From an uncultured Thiothrix sp. (GTDB lineage: Bacteria; Pseudomonadota; Gammaproteobacteria; Thiotrichales; Thiotrichaceae), in contig NZ_CALMZC010000015.1 of assembly GCF_937873765.1 (NCBI RefSeq), forward strand, positions 186,001-250,000: a stretch of DNA of 64,000 nt. The letters are read 5' to 3'. How positions within the stretch are numbered: position 1 is the first letter of the stretch; each line of letters starts with the position of its first letter. The notes beneath the pieces were generated by a model that saw only the letters and a program-made list of their open reading frames with translations, did no database searches and was not told the DNA's origin. Positions 36,022 to 47,686 of the stretch are shown in pieces. A program made the translations under genes and the position numbers.

Positions 36022-37467
36022 TTACGGTAGGGAAGTGACTAAAGCATTTGTACAGAGACTCATTAAGCTACTCGGTAATAAGCCTAAAATCAGTATCAAT
36101 AAACCATTGGTGCTTAAAACCAATTTGAAGTCTAGGGTGGTAGTTTTTAGAGTGAAGTCGAGTTCGGGTTTATCAAAATACATCATTTTAATGGTACGTA
36201 GATAATAAAAAGCCCCGATCACTGACATTAGAACTAAAATAATTGCAGCCCAAAGATAACCACCTTGTAGCAGAGCTTGAATCACAGAAAACTTAGCATA
36301 AAAACCTACCATAGGTGGAATACCAGCCATGGAGAATAAAAATAATAGCATTATGAAAGCATACCAAGGACTACGTTCATTTAAGCCCTTTAAATCATCT
36401 AGAGTTTCAGCTTCTAAGCCTTGATGGCTTAAAAGAATCAAAATGGCAAAGCCACCCACTGCGGTTAGCGCATAGGTCAAGGTATAAAATAGACCCGCGC
36501 TATAGCCCTCAAGAGTACCGGTCATTGTGCCTAATAATACGAATCCCATCTGCGCAATTGCAGAATAAGCTAGCATACGTTTTAAATTAAATTGGGCAAT
36601 AGCTAGTAAGTTGCCAATGATTACTGATAATAATCCAATGACTAATAAGAGTTGCGCCCAACCAGATTGAGCTAGCCCTAAGGATTCACTTAATACACGT
36701 ATTAACATCGCGAAAGCTGCAATTTTTGGCACACTACCCAAGAACAAGGTGGTTGCAGTAGGTGCACCTTGATAAACATCAGGCACCCACATATGCAATG
36801 GTACCGCACCAAATTTAAAAGCGATACCGCCAACAATAAAAACTAGGGTAAACAATAAAGGTATATTTTCTAAAATAGCTTGAGTATCTATATAGGCAGC
36901 AATTGCTTGTAACTCTAATTGACCCATAGTTAGTCCATATAACATGGAGATACCATATAGCAACATACCTGAGGCAATCGCACCCAAGATAAAGTATTTC
37001 ATCGCAGCTTCAGTAGCGCGGCTATCATCACGACTAAAAGCTACTAGAGTATATAAAGCTAAGGACAGCAGTTCTAAACCCAAATATACTAACAATAAAT
37101 GATTAGCAGAAGCCATAATCATCATACCTAGTACGGCAAACAGAACCAAAAGGAAGAATTCAGTTTTCCATAAATTTTTATCGTTGAGGTATTTACGGAT
37201 ATAGACAAAAGCTGTGCTAGTTAATACTAAAATACTTATTTTTAAGAAACCTCCTAACTCATCCTGCACATACATTGCATTTAAGCCAAGTTGTTTATTG
37301 GTGTGCAGAGTGCTAATGAGCAAAAAAGCTGTGATGAGTACAGAAATTTGAACGAGAATATAGCTAATTAAGCGCTGATCATCTCGTAAAAATAGATCAA
37401 TTAGCAAAATAATGCAGATGCTAATGAGTAGAAAAATTTCTGGTGTAGCAATAGCGATATTCATCAT
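36022..37467 (-). CDS. nuoN: NADH dehydrogenase I subunit N
   Basis: Antiporter-like membrane subunit of the proton-pumping NADH:quinone oxidoreductase (complex I), 481 aa and about 14 helices. The conserved region MWVPDVYQGAP and the later LAYSAIAQMGF are clear. The start ATG at 37467 overlaps the nuoM stop as ATGA and has GGTAGGAG at the right spacing; ATGs at 37473 and 37464 are less well placed. It is the last gene of nuoA-N. Confidence 0.95.
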   Translation of the reverse strand: MMNIAIATPEIFLLISICIILLIDLFLRDDQRLISYILVQISVLITAFLLISTLHTNKQLGLNAMYVQDELGGFLKISILVLTSTAFVYIRKYLNDKNLWKTEFFLLVLFAVLGMMIMASANHLLLVYLGLELLSLALYTLVAFSRDDSRATEAAMKYFILGAIASGMLLYGISMLYGLTMGQLELQAIAAYIDTQAILENIPLLFTLVFIVGGIAFKFGAVPLHMWVPDVYQGAPTATTLFLGSVPKIAAFAMLIRVLSESLGLAQSGWAQLLLVIGLLSVIIGNLLAIAQFNLKRMLAYSAIAQMGFVLLGTMTGTLEGYSAGLFYTLTYALTAVGGFAILILLSHQGLEAETLDDLKGLNERSPWYAFIMLLFLFSMAGIPPMVGFYAKFSVIQALLQGGYLWAAIILVLMSVIGAFYYLRTIKMMYFDKPELDFTLKTTTLDFKLVLSTNGLLILILGLLPSSLMSLCTNALVTSLP

Positions 37468-38990
37468 GGACATTCTCCTACCACATTGCCTCCGCATTTA
37501 CTTTGCAAGGCGTGTGCTAATAGCTGTTCAATAGAGACACTCATCAGATGGTTTAGAGGGGCAGGCCATACACCCAACAACAATACAGCAACAGCTAATA
37601 CTGTTAATAAGCCAAATTCACGCTGATTCAGATCCCTTAACTGAGCTACCTTAGGATGTTGGATAGTACCAAAAATTACCCGCTTTACTAACCATAGGGT
37701 ATAAGCCGAACCAATAATTAAAGCGCTGGCCGCGAGTGATGCAATCCAAAAGTTGGCTTTAAAACTAGCTAAAATTACGAATAATTCACCTACAAAGCCC
37801 GAGGTTCCCGGTAAGCCGGTATTAGCCATAGCAAATAAGACAAAAAAGGCGGCAAAATAAGGCATCGTATTTACCACCCCACCATAAGCTTTAATGTCAC
37901 GAGTGTGCATGCGGTCGTAGAGTACGCCAATACATAAAAACAATGCGCCAGAAATGAAACCATGCGAGATCATTTGTATCATTCCACCTTGTAGAGCTAA
38001 GGCAGCTGAGCGGCTATCATCAGGCTTGAGTAGATAGATAATAAATAAGGCTAAAGTCACAAATCCCATGTGAGCAATAGAGGAATAGGCGATCAGTTTT
38101 TTCATATTCTGTTGGACTAGAGCGACAAAACCGATATACACAATAGCTGTTAACGACATGAAAATGACTAAGCTGCTTAGTTGAGCGGCTGCATCAGGTA
38201 CAATCGGTAAAGCAAAACGGATAAAAGCATAGCCACCAACTTTTAAGGTAATCGCTGCCAAAATGACTGAACCCCCTGTAGGCGCTTCAACATGTGCATC
38301 TGGTAACCAAGTATGTACCGGCCACATAGGTACTTTGACGCCGAAAGCTAGTAGGAAGCTTAGAAAAATCAAGGTTTGCGGCAGCATAGCTAGAGGAAGT
38401 TTTTGCATATCAGCGATTGCAAAACTGTTACCTAACTGATAAAGGTACACCAAACTAATGAGCAAAAATACCGAGCCAAAAAAGGTATAAAGGAAGAACT
38501 TTAAGGTCGCATAAACTCGCTGTGGCCCTCCCCAAATACCAATGATTAAGAATAAAGGAATTAACATGCCTTCAAATAGAATGTAGAAGAGCATGGCATC
38601 TAAAGCAGCAAATACACCATTGACGATACCTTCCATTATCAAGAAGGCTGCTAAATATTGATTAATCTGATAGCGGATTACTTCCCAAGCAGCAATCACC
38701 ACTAAGATCGTGATGAAGCTATTTAAAATAATCAAAGGCACTGAAAAGCCATCAACCCCCAAGTGATAATTGATTTTGAAACTGCTAATCCAGATGCTCT
38801 GCTCTTGGAATTGCATTTGTGCAGTTTCTAAGTTAAAACTAATTAGCATTAGCAAGCTGATTAGAAAAGTGAGAAGGGTAATGCCCAATGCAACTTGTCT
38901 AGGGTCTAAACGGTTGCCCACTGCTAGTACCACTAAACCACCCAACATAGGTAGCCAGAGCAGCAAACTTAAGATTGGCAAATCAAGCAT
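37464..38990 (-). CDS. nuoM: NADH dehydrogenase I subunit M
   Basis: Antiporter-like membrane subunit, 508 aa. The signature VHTWLPDAHVEAPTGGSVILA and the following SSIAHMGFV stretch are present. The ATG at 38990 is preferred, with GGA about 7 bp before it; a GTG at 39002 would add four residues. The stop overlaps the nuoN start. It follows nuoL by 29 bp. Confidence 0.95.
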   Translation of the reverse strand: MLDLPILSLLLWLPMLGGLVVLAVGNRLDPRQVALGITLLTFLISLLMLISFNLETAQMQFQEQSIWISSFKINYHLGVDGFSVPLIILNSFITILVVIAAWEVIRYQINQYLAAFLIMEGIVNGVFAALDAMLFYILFEGMLIPLFLIIGIWGGPQRVYATLKFFLYTFFGSVFLLISLVYLYQLGNSFAIADMQKLPLAMLPQTLIFLSFLLAFGVKVPMWPVHTWLPDAHVEAPTGGSVILAAITLKVGGYAFIRFALPIVPDAAAQLSSLVIFMSLTAIVYIGFVALVQQNMKKLIAYSSIAHMGFVTLALFIIYLLKPDDSRSAALALQGGMIQMISHGFISGALFLCIGVLYDRMHTRDIKAYGGVVNTMPYFAAFFVLFAMANTGLPGTSGFVGELFVILASFKANFWIASLAASALIIGSAYTLWLVKRVIFGTIQHPKVAQLRDLNQREFGLLTVLAVAVLLLGVWPAPLNHLMSVSIEQLLAHALQSKCGGNVVGECP

Positions 38991-39019
38991 GTATATTTCC
39001 ACTTAATTAGGGCAAAACG

Positions 39020-41026
39020 CTAGAAAAATAAGAACCAAGTCAAGGCAATGACCAATCCACCAAACATTACAAAGGCATAGTCATATACATAGCCCGTTTG
39101 TAGAGAGCGCATCAGTTGGGCTGACCAGCTGACTAGGCGTGCAGAGCCATTGACCAATAAGCCATCAATTAATTTACGCTCTCCTAAAGCCCAGAAACGA
39201 TTACCTAAATAGATTGAGCCTTTAGCAAAGACTGTTTGATTAAAAGCATCAGCATAATATTGGCGATCTAATAAAGTATGTAAGCGGTGGAGTTTACGAT
39301 AAGCCCAGTTAGCTAGTGAGTCATCATGCAGATAGATATAAGCGGCTAAGCCTAAACCTGCTATGGCTAAGATAAAAGGCCATTGTGTGATGCCATGCAA
39401 TATGAAATTAAATACTCCATGAAATTCTGTACTCAAGTTTTGAATAGTATTATGTTGCGATATATTAGCTGAATTCGCTATAAAACTATGAGCTGTATCA
39501 TTCACATAAATAGCTTCTTGGAAGAAGTTACCTACCACCAGTGGATCGATTAAATAACCTACTGTTAATGAAGGAATCGCTAATAAAATGAGTGGAATGG
39601 TGATGATCCATGGTGACTCTTGTGTTGTACTGCTATATTCATGCCCGTGTTGGGCCTGTTTTTCAAAACGTTCTTTCCCGTGAAAAACTAAAAAAAACAT
39701 ACGAAAACTATAAAAAGCAGTTACAAATACACCGAGTAATACTAAAGGATAAGCATAAGGAGCTGCAGCTAATTCGGAGGTATGAATCGCTTCAATAATT
39801 AGATCTTTGGAGAAGAACCCAGACAAACCGGGGAAGCCGATTAATGCTAAAGAGCCGATTAAGGCTGTCCAATAAGTAATGGGTAGATACTTTTTCAAGC
39901 CCCCCATCTTGCGAATATCTTGTTCATGGTGCATGGCCATAATTACTGAGCCTGCCGCTAAAAATAACAAAGCTTTAAAAAAGGCGTGTGTCATTAAGTG
40001 GAAAATACTTGCTGAGTAAGCTGAAGCACCTAAAGCAGCAGTCATATAGCCTAATTGTGATAAAGTGGAATAAGCAACAACTCGTTTAATATCGTTCTGC
40101 ACGATGCCAATTAAACCCATTAAAAAGGCAGTGAGTGCACCAATCATCATCACAAAATTCAAAGCGGCGTCAGATAATTCAAAAATAGGTGACATTCGAG
40201 CTACCATGAAGATTCCTGCAGTTACCATCGTAGCTGCATGAATTAAGGCAGAAATCGGTGTTGGGCCTTCCATGGAGTCGGGTAGCCAGACATGTAAAGG
40301 AATTTGTGCTGATTTACCCATTGCACCAATAAATAATAAAATGGCAATGAAGGTTGGTATTTGCCAATCTACTCCAGGCACCACCGCTGCAGCGCTTACC
40401 CCTGCAAACGCATTTATACGTGAAAATACTTCGACATAATCTAAGCTGCCACAAAACGCCAATATTCCAGCGATACCCAAGATAAAACCAAAATCACCCA
40501 CGCGATTGATAATGAAAGCCTTCATATTGGCAAATATGGCAGTTTCTTTATTAAACCAAAAGCCAATCAATAAATAAGATACTAAACCTACTGCTTCCCA
40601 GCCAAAGAATAGTTGCAAGAAATTATTGCTCATTACTAACATGAGCATCGAGAAGGTAAAAAGTGAGATGTAGCTAAAGAAACGTTGATAACCGGTATCA
40701 TCTTGCATATAGCCAATGGTATAAATATGTACCATGAGCGAGACGAAAGTGACAATGACCATCATCAGAGCGCTAAGTTGATCAATTAAGAATCCAACTT
40801 CAAAATGAATGTCCTCAATAATAGCCCAGGTGTAAACAGAGCCATTGTAAGTATGTGCATTACCCATAGTATCAAAAGCAACTATCACTGCTAAAATAAA
40901 GGAAATACTTACGCCAACGATGGTAAGTCGATGGGTATTGATACGTCCTAAATAGTTGCCAAATAGGCCAACTATAATCGCTGCCAATAAGGGGGTAAGG
41001 GGAATAAATAGATAAATAAACTCCAT
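39020..41026 (-). CDS. nuoL: NADH dehydrogenase I subunit L
   Basis: Largest antiporter-like subunit (668 aa) and the one carrying the long lateral helix at its C-terminus. The conserved LHVWLPDSMEGPTPISALIH stretch and STLSQLGYM are visible. AAGGGG precedes the start. It lies 3 bp after nuoK, so translation is probably coupled. Confidence 0.95.
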   Translation of the reverse strand: MEFIYLFIPLTPLLAAIIVGLFGNYLGRINTHRLTIVGVSISFILAVIVAFDTMGNAHTYNGSVYTWAIIEDIHFEVGFLIDQLSALMMVIVTFVSLMVHIYTIGYMQDDTGYQRFFSYISLFTFSMLMLVMSNNFLQLFFGWEAVGLVSYLLIGFWFNKETAIFANMKAFIINRVGDFGFILGIAGILAFCGSLDYVEVFSRINAFAGVSAAAVVPGVDWQIPTFIAILLFIGAMGKSAQIPLHVWLPDSMEGPTPISALIHAATMVTAGIFMVARMSPIFELSDAALNFVMMIGALTAFLMGLIGIVQNDIKRVVAYSTLSQLGYMTAALGASAYSASIFHLMTHAFFKALLFLAAGSVIMAMHHEQDIRKMGGLKKYLPITYWTALIGSLALIGFPGLSGFFSKDLIIEAIHTSELAAAPYAYPLVLLGVFVTAFYSFRMFFLVFHGKERFEKQAQHGHEYSSTTQESPWIITIPLILLAIPSLTVGYLIDPLVVGNFFQEAIYVNDTAHSFIANSANISQHNTIQNLSTEFHGVFNFILHGITQWPFILAIAGLGLAAYIYLHDDSLANWAYRKLHRLHTLLDRQYYADAFNQTVFAKGSIYLGNRFWALGERKLIDGLLVNGSARLVSWSAQLMRSLQTGYVYDYAFVMFGGLVIALTWFLFF

Positions 41027-41029
41027 CGT

Positions 41030-41335
41030 TTACCCCTTTAAGCTATCTAAGTTTTGCACATTGATCGAACGCTGATTACGAAATACCAAAACTAAAATAG
41101 CTAAACCAATAGCCGCTTCGGCTGCTGCAACAGTCAAAATAAAGAAGACAAAAACTTGACCTGCTAAATCGCCTAAATAATAAGAGAAAGCGATAAAATT
41201 CATATTAACTGCAAGTAGCATAAGTTCAATACACATTAATAAAATTAAGACATTTTTACGATTCAGGATCATACCTGCTAAGCTAATTGAGAATAATAGA
41301 GTTCCAATCACTAAGTAGTTTGATAGTGAAATCAT
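41030..41335 (-). CDS. nuoK: NADH dehydrogenase I subunit K
   Basis: Small three-helix membrane subunit (101 aa). It holds the conserved acidic residues in the second and third helices ([11 protein letters not shown] and [13 protein letters not shown]) that form part of the proton path. Length and motifs are normal. It sits 2 bp from nuoJ and 3 bp from nuoL. Confidence 0.95.
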   Translation of the reverse strand: MISLSNYLVIGTLLFSISLAGMILNRKNVLILLMCIELMLLAVNMNFIAFSYYLGDLAGQVFVFFILTVAAAEAAIGLAILVLVFRNQRSINVQNLDSLKG

Positions 41336-41337
41336 AT

Positions 41338-41922
41338 TTATTTCTCTGCTTGCATTTTAATAAGGCGGACTCGATCATTACGGCGTACTTGAATTTGCTC
41401 GGGGATATTTTGTAGTTTGACATCAGCTCGCCGACGTAAAGTCAAAACAATGGCTGCAACAATAGCCAAAACCAAAATAACTGCGGCAATCTCAAAAGGA
41501 TAGGCATAGTCGGTATACAAAATCTCGCCTAAAGCTTCAGTATTGTTTGTAGGTAAAACGGCTAGAGGCTGCTTGATCTGGAAGGTCGGCATATGTAAGA
41601 CTAAAGACATTTCGATAATAATAATGAGAGCCGCACCTAAGCCGATAGGTAGATAGCGTATAAAACCTTCTTTGAGTAGATCTAAGTTTAAATCCAGCAT
41701 CATAATCACGAATAAGAATAAGACCATGACCGCTCCGACATAAACTAGAACTAATACAATCCCTAAGAATTCAGCTCCACTAAGCACCCAGATGGCAGCA
41801 CTGCTGAAAAAGGCTAGAATCAAACACAAAGCTGCATAAATAGGATTGCGTACCGTTACAACACCTATAGCAGAGGCAATTAGGACTGCAGTAAATAGAT
41901 AAAATATAAATTGCTGAAACAT
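41338..41922 (-). CDS. nuoJ: NADH dehydrogenase I subunit J
   Basis: Membrane subunit (194 aa) with five helices. Family stretches [17 protein letters not shown] and [20 protein letters not shown] are clear. The hydrophilic C-terminal tail is rich in Arg, as usual. It follows nuoI by 12 bp. Confidence 0.94.
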   Translation of the reverse strand: MFQQFIFYLFTAVLIASAIGVVTVRNPIYAALCLILAFFSSAAIWVLSGAEFLGIVLVLVYVGAVMVLFLFVIMMLDLNLDLLKEGFIRYLPIGLGAALIIIIEMSLVLHMPTFQIKQPLAVLPTNNTEALGEILYTDYAYPFEIAAVILVLAIVAAIVLTLRRRADVKLQNIPEQIQVRRNDRVRLIKMQAEK

Positions 41923-41934
41923 ACTGTTTACCTC

Positions 41935-42426
41935 TTAGCGGTAGGGAGCATCAGTGGCTTTCATCTTTGCGATTTCAGCTTCGTATTTGTCGCCAATCGC
42001 TAATAACTTTTCTTTGGTCTGGATATTCTCACCTTGTTTTTCAAAGTGATATTCAAAAATATTGGTTTCCACGATAGCATCGACAGGACAAGCCTCCTCG
42101 CAGTATCCACAATAAATACACTTGAATAAGTCAATCTCATAACGAGTTGTGCGTCTGGTTCCATCTGGGCGTTCTTCTGAATCAATGGTAATGGCTAGAG
42201 CAGGACAAACCGCTTCGCAGAGCTTGCAAGCAATACACCGCTCTTCGCCATTAGGATAGCGGCGCAGAGCATGATGACCACGAAAACGAGGAGATAATGG
42301 AGTTTTTTGCTCAGGGTATTTAATTGTGATTTTACGGGCAGTTAAATATTTATTGGTAACTATTAAGCCATTTATTAACTCATAAAAGCTAAAGGCTTTT
42401 AAGTAATACTTAAAATTGATACCCAT
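41935..42426 (-). CDS. nuoI: NADH dehydrogenase I subunit I
   Basis: Ferredoxin-like subunit (163 aa) carrying clusters N6a and N6b. The two 4Fe-4S motifs are [12 protein letters not shown] and [12 protein letters not shown]. It sits at the base of the peripheral arm near the quinone site. Length and spacing fit. It follows nuoH by 23 bp. Confidence 0.95.
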   Translation of the reverse strand: MGINFKYYLKAFSFYELINGLIVTNKYLTARKITIKYPEQKTPLSPRFRGHHALRRYPNGEERCIACKLCEAVCPALAITIDSEERPDGTRRTTRYEIDLFKCIYCGYCEEACPVDAIVETNIFEYHFEKQGENIQTKEKLLAIGDKYEAEIAKMKATDAPYR

Positions 42427-42449
42427 TTCCTCTCCTCTCGCTTATGAAA

Positions 42450-43520
42450 TTAAAACAACCAGGGTTGCCAGCCAATGACGATGGCAATGCCTTCTGCAAA
42501 GATCCATACTAGGGTTACAGGAATTAAGACTTTCCAGCCTAAACGCATAATTTGGTCATAACGGTAACGTGGGAAAGTGGCACGAAACCAAAGGAATAGA
42601 AATAAGAAAATACAAGCTTTCAGGGCTAACCAGTGCAAGCCATTTCCAAAAAATAAACCAAGCCCAGGTAGCTGGGTTAATACATCTAACCCTTGAAGCG
42701 GTGACAACCAACCGCCTAAGAATAGAATAGAAGTCAGGACGGCAATTAAAATCATATTGGCATATTCTGCAATAAAGAAAATAGCCATTGCCATTCCCGA
42801 ATATTCTACATGGAACCCTGCCACAATCTCTGATTCACCTTCAGCTACATCAAAAGGTGCTCGATTAGTTTCGGCAATACCTGAAATAAAGTATACCAAA
42901 AATAAACCGAATAAAGGCCAAATAAACCAGTTAAAAATACTTCCTGATTGTGCTTTGACAATATCATTCATATTTAAACTGCCGGCTGCCATTAAGACTC
43001 CAACTAAAGCAAAGCCCATAGCGATTTCATAAGAAATCATTTGCGCACCAACTCGCATAGCGCCTAATTGAGCATATTTAGAGTTAGATGCCCAACCAGC
43101 AAGAATAATACCATAAACTCCTAATGAACTGAGGGCTAATAGAAATAATAAGCCAGCATTAATATTAGCGAGTACCATACCCTCACTAAACGGAATGACT
43201 GCCCAAGCAGTAAATGCAGGTCCCATTGATAATAAAGGGGCAGATAAAAACAGGAAGCGATTAGAGTGAGTGGGTATGACAATTTCTTTGAAGATTAACT
43301 TACAAGTGTCAGCAATAGGTTGTAGTAAGCCTAATGGTCCTACTCGATTTGGCCCTATACGGACTTGCATAAAGCCAATAATTTTACGCTCAGCATAGGT
43401 AGTATAAGCAGCTAGTAAAATAACAGGCACGACAATCAAGGCAATTTTCAATAAGATTAAAATAAAGGTTACTAAATCATCTGGAAGAAAATTATTTAAA
43501 AATCGTGTAAGTGCTTCCAT
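42450..43520 (-). CDS. nuoH: NADH dehydrogenase I subunit H
   Basis: Membrane subunit (356 aa, eight helices) that forms part of the quinone chamber. Signatures [20 protein letters not shown] and [21 protein letters not shown] are diagnostic. It lies 8 bp after nuoG. Confidence 0.96.
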   Translation of the reverse strand: MEALTRFLNNFLPDDLVTFILILLKIALIVVPVILLAAYTTYAERKIIGFMQVRIGPNRVGPLGLLQPIADTCKLIFKEIVIPTHSNRFLFLSAPLLSMGPAFTAWAVIPFSEGMVLANINAGLLFLLALSSLGVYGIILAGWASNSKYAQLGAMRVGAQMISYEIAMGFALVGVLMAAGSLNMNDIVKAQSGSIFNWFIWPLFGLFLVYFISGIAETNRAPFDVAEGESEIVAGFHVEYSGMAMAIFFIAEYANMILIAVLTSILFLGGWLSPLQGLDVLTQLPGLGLFFGNGLHWLALKACIFLFLFLWFRATFPRYRYDQIMRLGWKVLIPVTLVWIFAEGIAIVIGWQPWLF

Positions 43521-43528
43521 GAGTTTCC

Positions 43529-45895
43529 TTAGTTGAGTATGTGTAATTGGATGAAACCGAATGGACTGAAAGCAATTGTCTCCAGATCACCGATGGCTAA
43601 ACCCATAGTCCCAGGTACAATTTCAGGGGATAGATGCACTGGCAATTCAAGACTTATCTCATTTTGGCTAAGCCTTACACTAGTGCCTGCTGATAAACCT
43701 AAACGTGTTGCATCAACTGGGTTCAATTCGACCATGGCAGGTTCAACTAGTGCTTGCAAAGCGGTGGCACGGCGGCTTAAACCATCTTCACGATATAATT
43801 TGCTAACAGCTACGCGCTCAAACAGCTCTTTACTGGTAGTAACTGAGGCTCTAGGTTTTAAATAGCTCAAGCTATAAGCAGATTTATGCTCGGTTACTGC
43901 ACACAACTCAGATTGTAGGGTTGCTGCTACTGCTTCAGCACTAGGCCAGTCAAAGTGGGGTAAATCGAGGGTATTACCCAAGACTCGCAGAATTTTCCAA
44001 GTTGGACGCGCACTCGCAAAAGGTTCAACCGCTCCTAGGAAAGACTGCCAGTCGCCTGCAGCATTACAGTAAGTCCCTGCTGTTTCTGCAAATACTGAAC
44101 CAGGTAGAACTACTGTAGCTTGGTCTAGTAAAGTTTGATCCGCAAAGGCACCGATTAGAATTAGCTGGGAGGCGTTTTTGAAAGCCTGTACTGTTTGGGC
44201 GGGGTGAGCAAAGTCGTTAGTCTCTGCATTTAGTAAGACGATGGTATCTGCTTCTTGCAACATTGCATCGACAGTTTTAATCGGTTGTTCTAATGGACGT
44301 CCCGCTGCTAAACGATGCGGTACAACCCCTGCTAACCACGCTCCTACCGTATTAGCCTTTTCAGGTAGATCGCCTAAAGTTGCACCTGTTTGCATGGCAA
44401 TGATAGAAGCCAAAGCACGTAAACTTGCATAATCAGGATGATGGACTGCTAAGTTGCCTAACAAGATCAGTTTCTTCTCCGCCTGTTTCAGATCAGCCAC
44501 GGTGGAGTGATCAAGTTCAGTAGGAGCGATGGTGGCAAATAGTTCTGCTAACTCAGCGGGTATCTCAGCTTGATTGAGTATCAAACTAGCTTTAGCAAGT
44601 TCAGCTAAACAATTCACTAATGCAGACGGGGCAGCAATAATTTGTTGTACGGGATAAGTGAACGCAAAGCCCCGTGGATTGACCACGGTAATATGCGCAC
44701 CGTTTAAAGCTGCTTTTCGCAAACGGTGGTTCAGTAAAGGCTGTTCATGACGTAAGTGAGTGCCAATCAATAAAACAGCGTTTTGCTGTTCTAGTTCAGC
44801 GATTTTTACACCTAAATTAGGAGTCAGCGGCGCGTAGGCCTGATCAGAAAAATCTACTTGGCGTAGGCGATGGTCAATATTCCGAATATTTAAACCGCGC
44901 ATGATGGCTTGGAATAAATACAATTCTTCTAGGGTTGAAGTGGCATTGGCTAAAGCGGTTACTTTGGAAGGATCAGTGCTTTGTAGGATGTCTGCGGTTG
45001 TGTGTAAGGCCTCTTGCCAAGTGACAGCAACTAATTGTCCAGCACGTCTAAGCATGGGTGTGCTTAAACGCTCGTTGCTATACATGCCCTGATAGCTGAA
45101 GCGGTCACGATCCGCTAGCCAACACTCATTGACGCTATCATTTTCACGTGGAACACAGCGCAGAATTTCTTTACGAAAGAGATGTAACTCAATATTGGAG
45201 CCTACTGCATCGTGTGGGGCGATAGAGGGGTGTGCTTTCATTTCCCAGGCACGTGCTTTATAACGTGAAGGCTTAGCAGTCAACGCGCCCACTGGGCACA
45301 GGTCAATGATATTGCCAGCCAGTTCAGACTGTAGGGATGTTTCGATATAGGTACTAATTTCCAAACGATCTCCTCGGAAAATACCTCCCAGCTCTCGCAT
45401 CCCCGCTATTTCTGTACCAAAACGGATACAGCGGGTACATTGGATGCAGCGGGTCATATCGGTTGCAACTAAAGGTCCAATATTTTTATCGGCGATAACG
45501 CGTTTAATTTCTTGATAGTTGGAGTGCTTTTGCCCATAAGTAATGGCTAGATCTTGTAATTCACACTCACCACCTTGGTCACAAATAGGACAATCTAAGG
45601 GGTGATTAATCAGTAAAAAACTCATAATAGCTTTTTGAGCATGTTTGGCCTTTTCCGATTTTGTCCAAAACTTCATCCCCGCTTCGATAGTGGTTGCACA
45701 AGCAGGCACTGGCTTAGCGGATTTCTCCATCTCGACTAAACACATACGGCAATTGGCAGCAACTGATAGTTTTTTGTGATAGCAAAAGCGTGGGATTTTG
45801 ATGTTATTCGCATCAGCAAGATCAATTAGCAAACTGCCTTTCGGGGCTGTATATGGTTGATCATTGATTTCAATCGTGACGAGTTCTTGTTTCAT
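43529..45895 (-). CDS. nuoG: NADH dehydrogenase I subunit G
   Basis: Large Fe-S subunit (788 aa). The N-terminal ferredoxin part holds the 2Fe-2S motif ([20 protein letters not shown]); [14 protein letters not shown] and [16 protein letters not shown] follow. The rest is a molybdopterin-oxidoreductase-like fold without catalytic cofactor. The 788 aa length is shorter than E. coli NuoG (about 900) but normal for many proteobacteria. The start overlaps the nuoF stop as ATGA. Confidence 0.95.
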   Translation of the reverse strand: MKQELVTIEINDQPYTAPKGSLLIDLADANNIKIPRFCYHKKLSVAANCRMCLVEMEKSAKPVPACATTIEAGMKFWTKSEKAKHAQKAIMSFLLINHPLDCPICDQGGECELQDLAITYGQKHSNYQEIKRVIADKNIGPLVATDMTRCIQCTRCIRFGTEIAGMRELGGIFRGDRLEISTYIETSLQSELAGNIIDLCPVGALTAKPSRYKARAWEMKAHPSIAPHDAVGSNIELHLFRKEILRCVPRENDSVNECWLADRDRFSYQGMYSNERLSTPMLRRAGQLVAVTWQEALHTTADILQSTDPSKVTALANATSTLEELYLFQAIMRGLNIRNIDHRLRQVDFSDQAYAPLTPNLGVKIAELEQQNAVLLIGTHLRHEQPLLNHRLRKAALNGAHITVVNPRGFAFTYPVQQIIAAPSALVNCLAELAKASLILNQAEIPAELAELFATIAPTELDHSTVADLKQAEKKLILLGNLAVHHPDYASLRALASIIAMQTGATLGDLPEKANTVGAWLAGVVPHRLAAGRPLEQPIKTVDAMLQEADTIVLLNAETNDFAHPAQTVQAFKNASQLILIGAFADQTLLDQATVVLPGSVFAETAGTYCNAAGDWQSFLGAVEPFASARPTWKILRVLGNTLDLPHFDWPSAEAVAATLQSELCAVTEHKSAYSLSYLKPRASVTTSKELFERVAVSKLYREDGLSRRATALQALVEPAMVELNPVDATRLGLSAGTSVRLSQNEISLELPVHLSPEIVPGTMGLAIGDLETIAFSPFGFIQLHILN

Positions 45896-47178
45896 ACAGA
45901 TACCTGCATAAGCAGACTACGCCCGTGTTCGACGTAATACTCAAACTCATCGCGGAAGTTTTTCACAAAACTCCAAACAGGCATGGCGGCTGCATCACCT
46001 AAAGCACAAATTGAACGCCCTTCAATATCGTGGGCAATAGTTTCTAGCTTACTAATGTCGTCTGCAGTACCTTTACCCTCGACAATGCGAGTTACTAAAC
46101 GATACAACCAACCAGTTCCCTCACGGCAAGGTGTGCACTGACCACACGATTCTGAGTAATAGAAGCGTGAAATACGTTGCAGAACTTTGACCATATCTGT
46201 GGTCTCGTCCATTACAATGACTGCGCCTGAGCCTAAATAAGACCCTGCTTTTGCAATGGCGTCATAATCCATAGTCAGTCCCAACATGACCGCACCTGGA
46301 AGTACCGGTACTGATGAACCGCCCGGAATGACAGCCTTGAGTTTCCGCCCCTCCCTTACCCCACCGGCCATGTTCAAGAGCTCAATAAAGGGCGTCCCTA
46401 GGGGAATTTCAAAATTACCCGGATTATTTAAGTGTCCTGACATAGAGAATAATTTCTCACCACCAGAGTTTGCTACCCCTAACTTAGCAAACCAATCGCC
46501 CCCCTTACGCATGATGGTTGCAATCGAAGCTAAGGTTTCAGTATTGTTAATGGTAGTAGGGCGACCATACAAACCGAAGCTAGCCGGATAGGGCGGTTTA
46601 AACCGAGGTTGGCCTTTCTTACCTTCCAAAGATTCTAACAGTGCAGTTTCTTCGCCACAGATATAGGCACCTGCACCTAAGCTCGCATAAAGATCAATAT
46701 CAATACCTGAATCTTGAATATTCTTACCTAGTAAGCCCAGTTGATAAGCCTCTGTAAGTGCTTGTTCAAAGCGGATAAAGGGTTCATCCATGAACTCACC
46801 TCGCATGTAGTTATAACCTACAGTCGCGCCAATCACATAAGCAGCAATTGCCATACCTTCGATGAGAGCATGGGGATTAAAGCGTAGAATATCGCGGTCT
46901 TTGCAAGTACCTGGTTCCGATTCATCTGAGTTACAAACTAGATATTTTTGCCCAAGCATAGTGCGCGGCATAAAGCTCCATTTTAAACCTGTGGGGAAAC
47001 CAGCTCCCCCACGCCCGCGTAAGCCAGAAGTTTTGATTTCTGCAATAATAGTTTCAGGTGAGGTCTTTTCAGTTAGAATTTTTCGCCAAGCTTGGTAGCC
47101 ACCTATTTTTAAGTAGCTTGCTAAAGTATGAGCTTGGTCACCGAAGGGCAAGGTTGCGAAGCAGACTTGGTTGGTCAT
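45892..47178 (-). CDS. nuoF: NADH dehydrogenase I subunit F
   Basis: NADH- and FMN-binding subunit (428 aa). The glycine-rich site [13 protein letters not shown] and the 4Fe-4S motif [12 protein letters not shown] are present. The ATG at 47178 with a TTGGAG site is preferred over an upstream in-frame start at 47196, which would overlap nuoE. It is paralogous to fdsB in the formate dehydrogenase operon at 54.3 kb. Confidence 0.96.
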   Translation of the reverse strand: MTNQVCFATLPFGDQAHTLASYLKIGGYQAWRKILTEKTSPETIIAEIKTSGLRGRGGAGFPTGLKWSFMPRTMLGQKYLVCNSDESEPGTCKDRDILRFNPHALIEGMAIAAYVIGATVGYNYMRGEFMDEPFIRFEQALTEAYQLGLLGKNIQDSGIDIDLYASLGAGAYICGEETALLESLEGKKGQPRFKPPYPASFGLYGRPTTINNTETLASIATIMRKGGDWFAKLGVANSGGEKLFSMSGHLNNPGNFEIPLGTPFIELLNMAGGVREGRKLKAVIPGGSSVPVLPGAVMLGLTMDYDAIAKAGSYLGSGAVIVMDETTDMVKVLQRISRFYYSESCGQCTPCREGTGWLYRLVTRIVEGKGTADDISKLETIAHDIEGRSICALGDAAAMPVWSFVKNFRDEFEYYVEHGRSLLMQVSV

Positions 47179-47182
47179 ATGC

Positions 47183-47686
47183 CTACTCCAAGCCATCTAG
47201 GATTTGATCCACTTTTTCAGGGGTCAAGTCAGTGTGATAGACATGATTAATTTGCATCATAGGTGCGTAGCTACATGCAGCTAAACACTCTTCTTCCTTT
47301 TTGAGAAAGAATTTGCCATCGTCGGTAGTTTGACCTAAGTTCACTCCCAGTTTGCGTTCAATGTGCGCCAAAATTTGATCAGAGCCACACAACATACAAG
47401 AAATATTGGTGCAAACTGAAATGTTATAACGAGCAGCTGCTTGTTCATTTAACTCATACATAGAGTAAAAGCTTGCTACTTCATATATCGCAATCGGTGG
47501 TAGGCTTAAGTAAGCGGCGATGGCATCCATTTTTTCAGTCGATACATAATGATCCTCATGCATGACAGCATGTAAAGCGGCTAACAAAGCAGACTGTTTT
47601 TTGTCAGAGGGATATCGCCTTAGCCAACTATCAATAGTTTCTCGTTCATACCTGCTGAGAGGATTCTTGTTAAAATACTCTGTCAT
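47183..47686 (-). CDS. nuoE: NADH dehydrogenase I subunit E
   Basis: The 24-kDa-type subunit (167 aa) with a thioredoxin-like fold and one 2Fe-2S cluster. Ligands are [10 protein letters not shown] (two Cys of the motif) and CLAACSYAP. The start overlaps the nuoD stop as TAATG. It is paralogous to fdsG. Confidence 0.95.
   Translation of the reverse strand: MTEYFNKNPLSRYERETIDSWLRRYPSDKKQSALLAALHAVMHEDHYVSTEKMDAIAAYLSLPPIAIYEVASFYSMYELNEQAAARYNISVCTNISCMLCGSDQILAHIERKLGVNLGQTTDDGKFFLKKEEECLAACSYAPMMQINHVYHTDLTPEKVDQILDGLE

Noticed and set aside
39610..39798. Plus-strand ORFs inside nuoL and similar frames opposite nuo, fds and frmA genes
   Set aside because: They lie antisense or out of frame to well-supported genes and show no family resemblance or ribosome sites.
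45892..47178. nuoF start at 47196
   Set aside because: It would overlap the nuoE stop and lacks a ribosome site; the ATG at 47178 has TTGGAG upstream.
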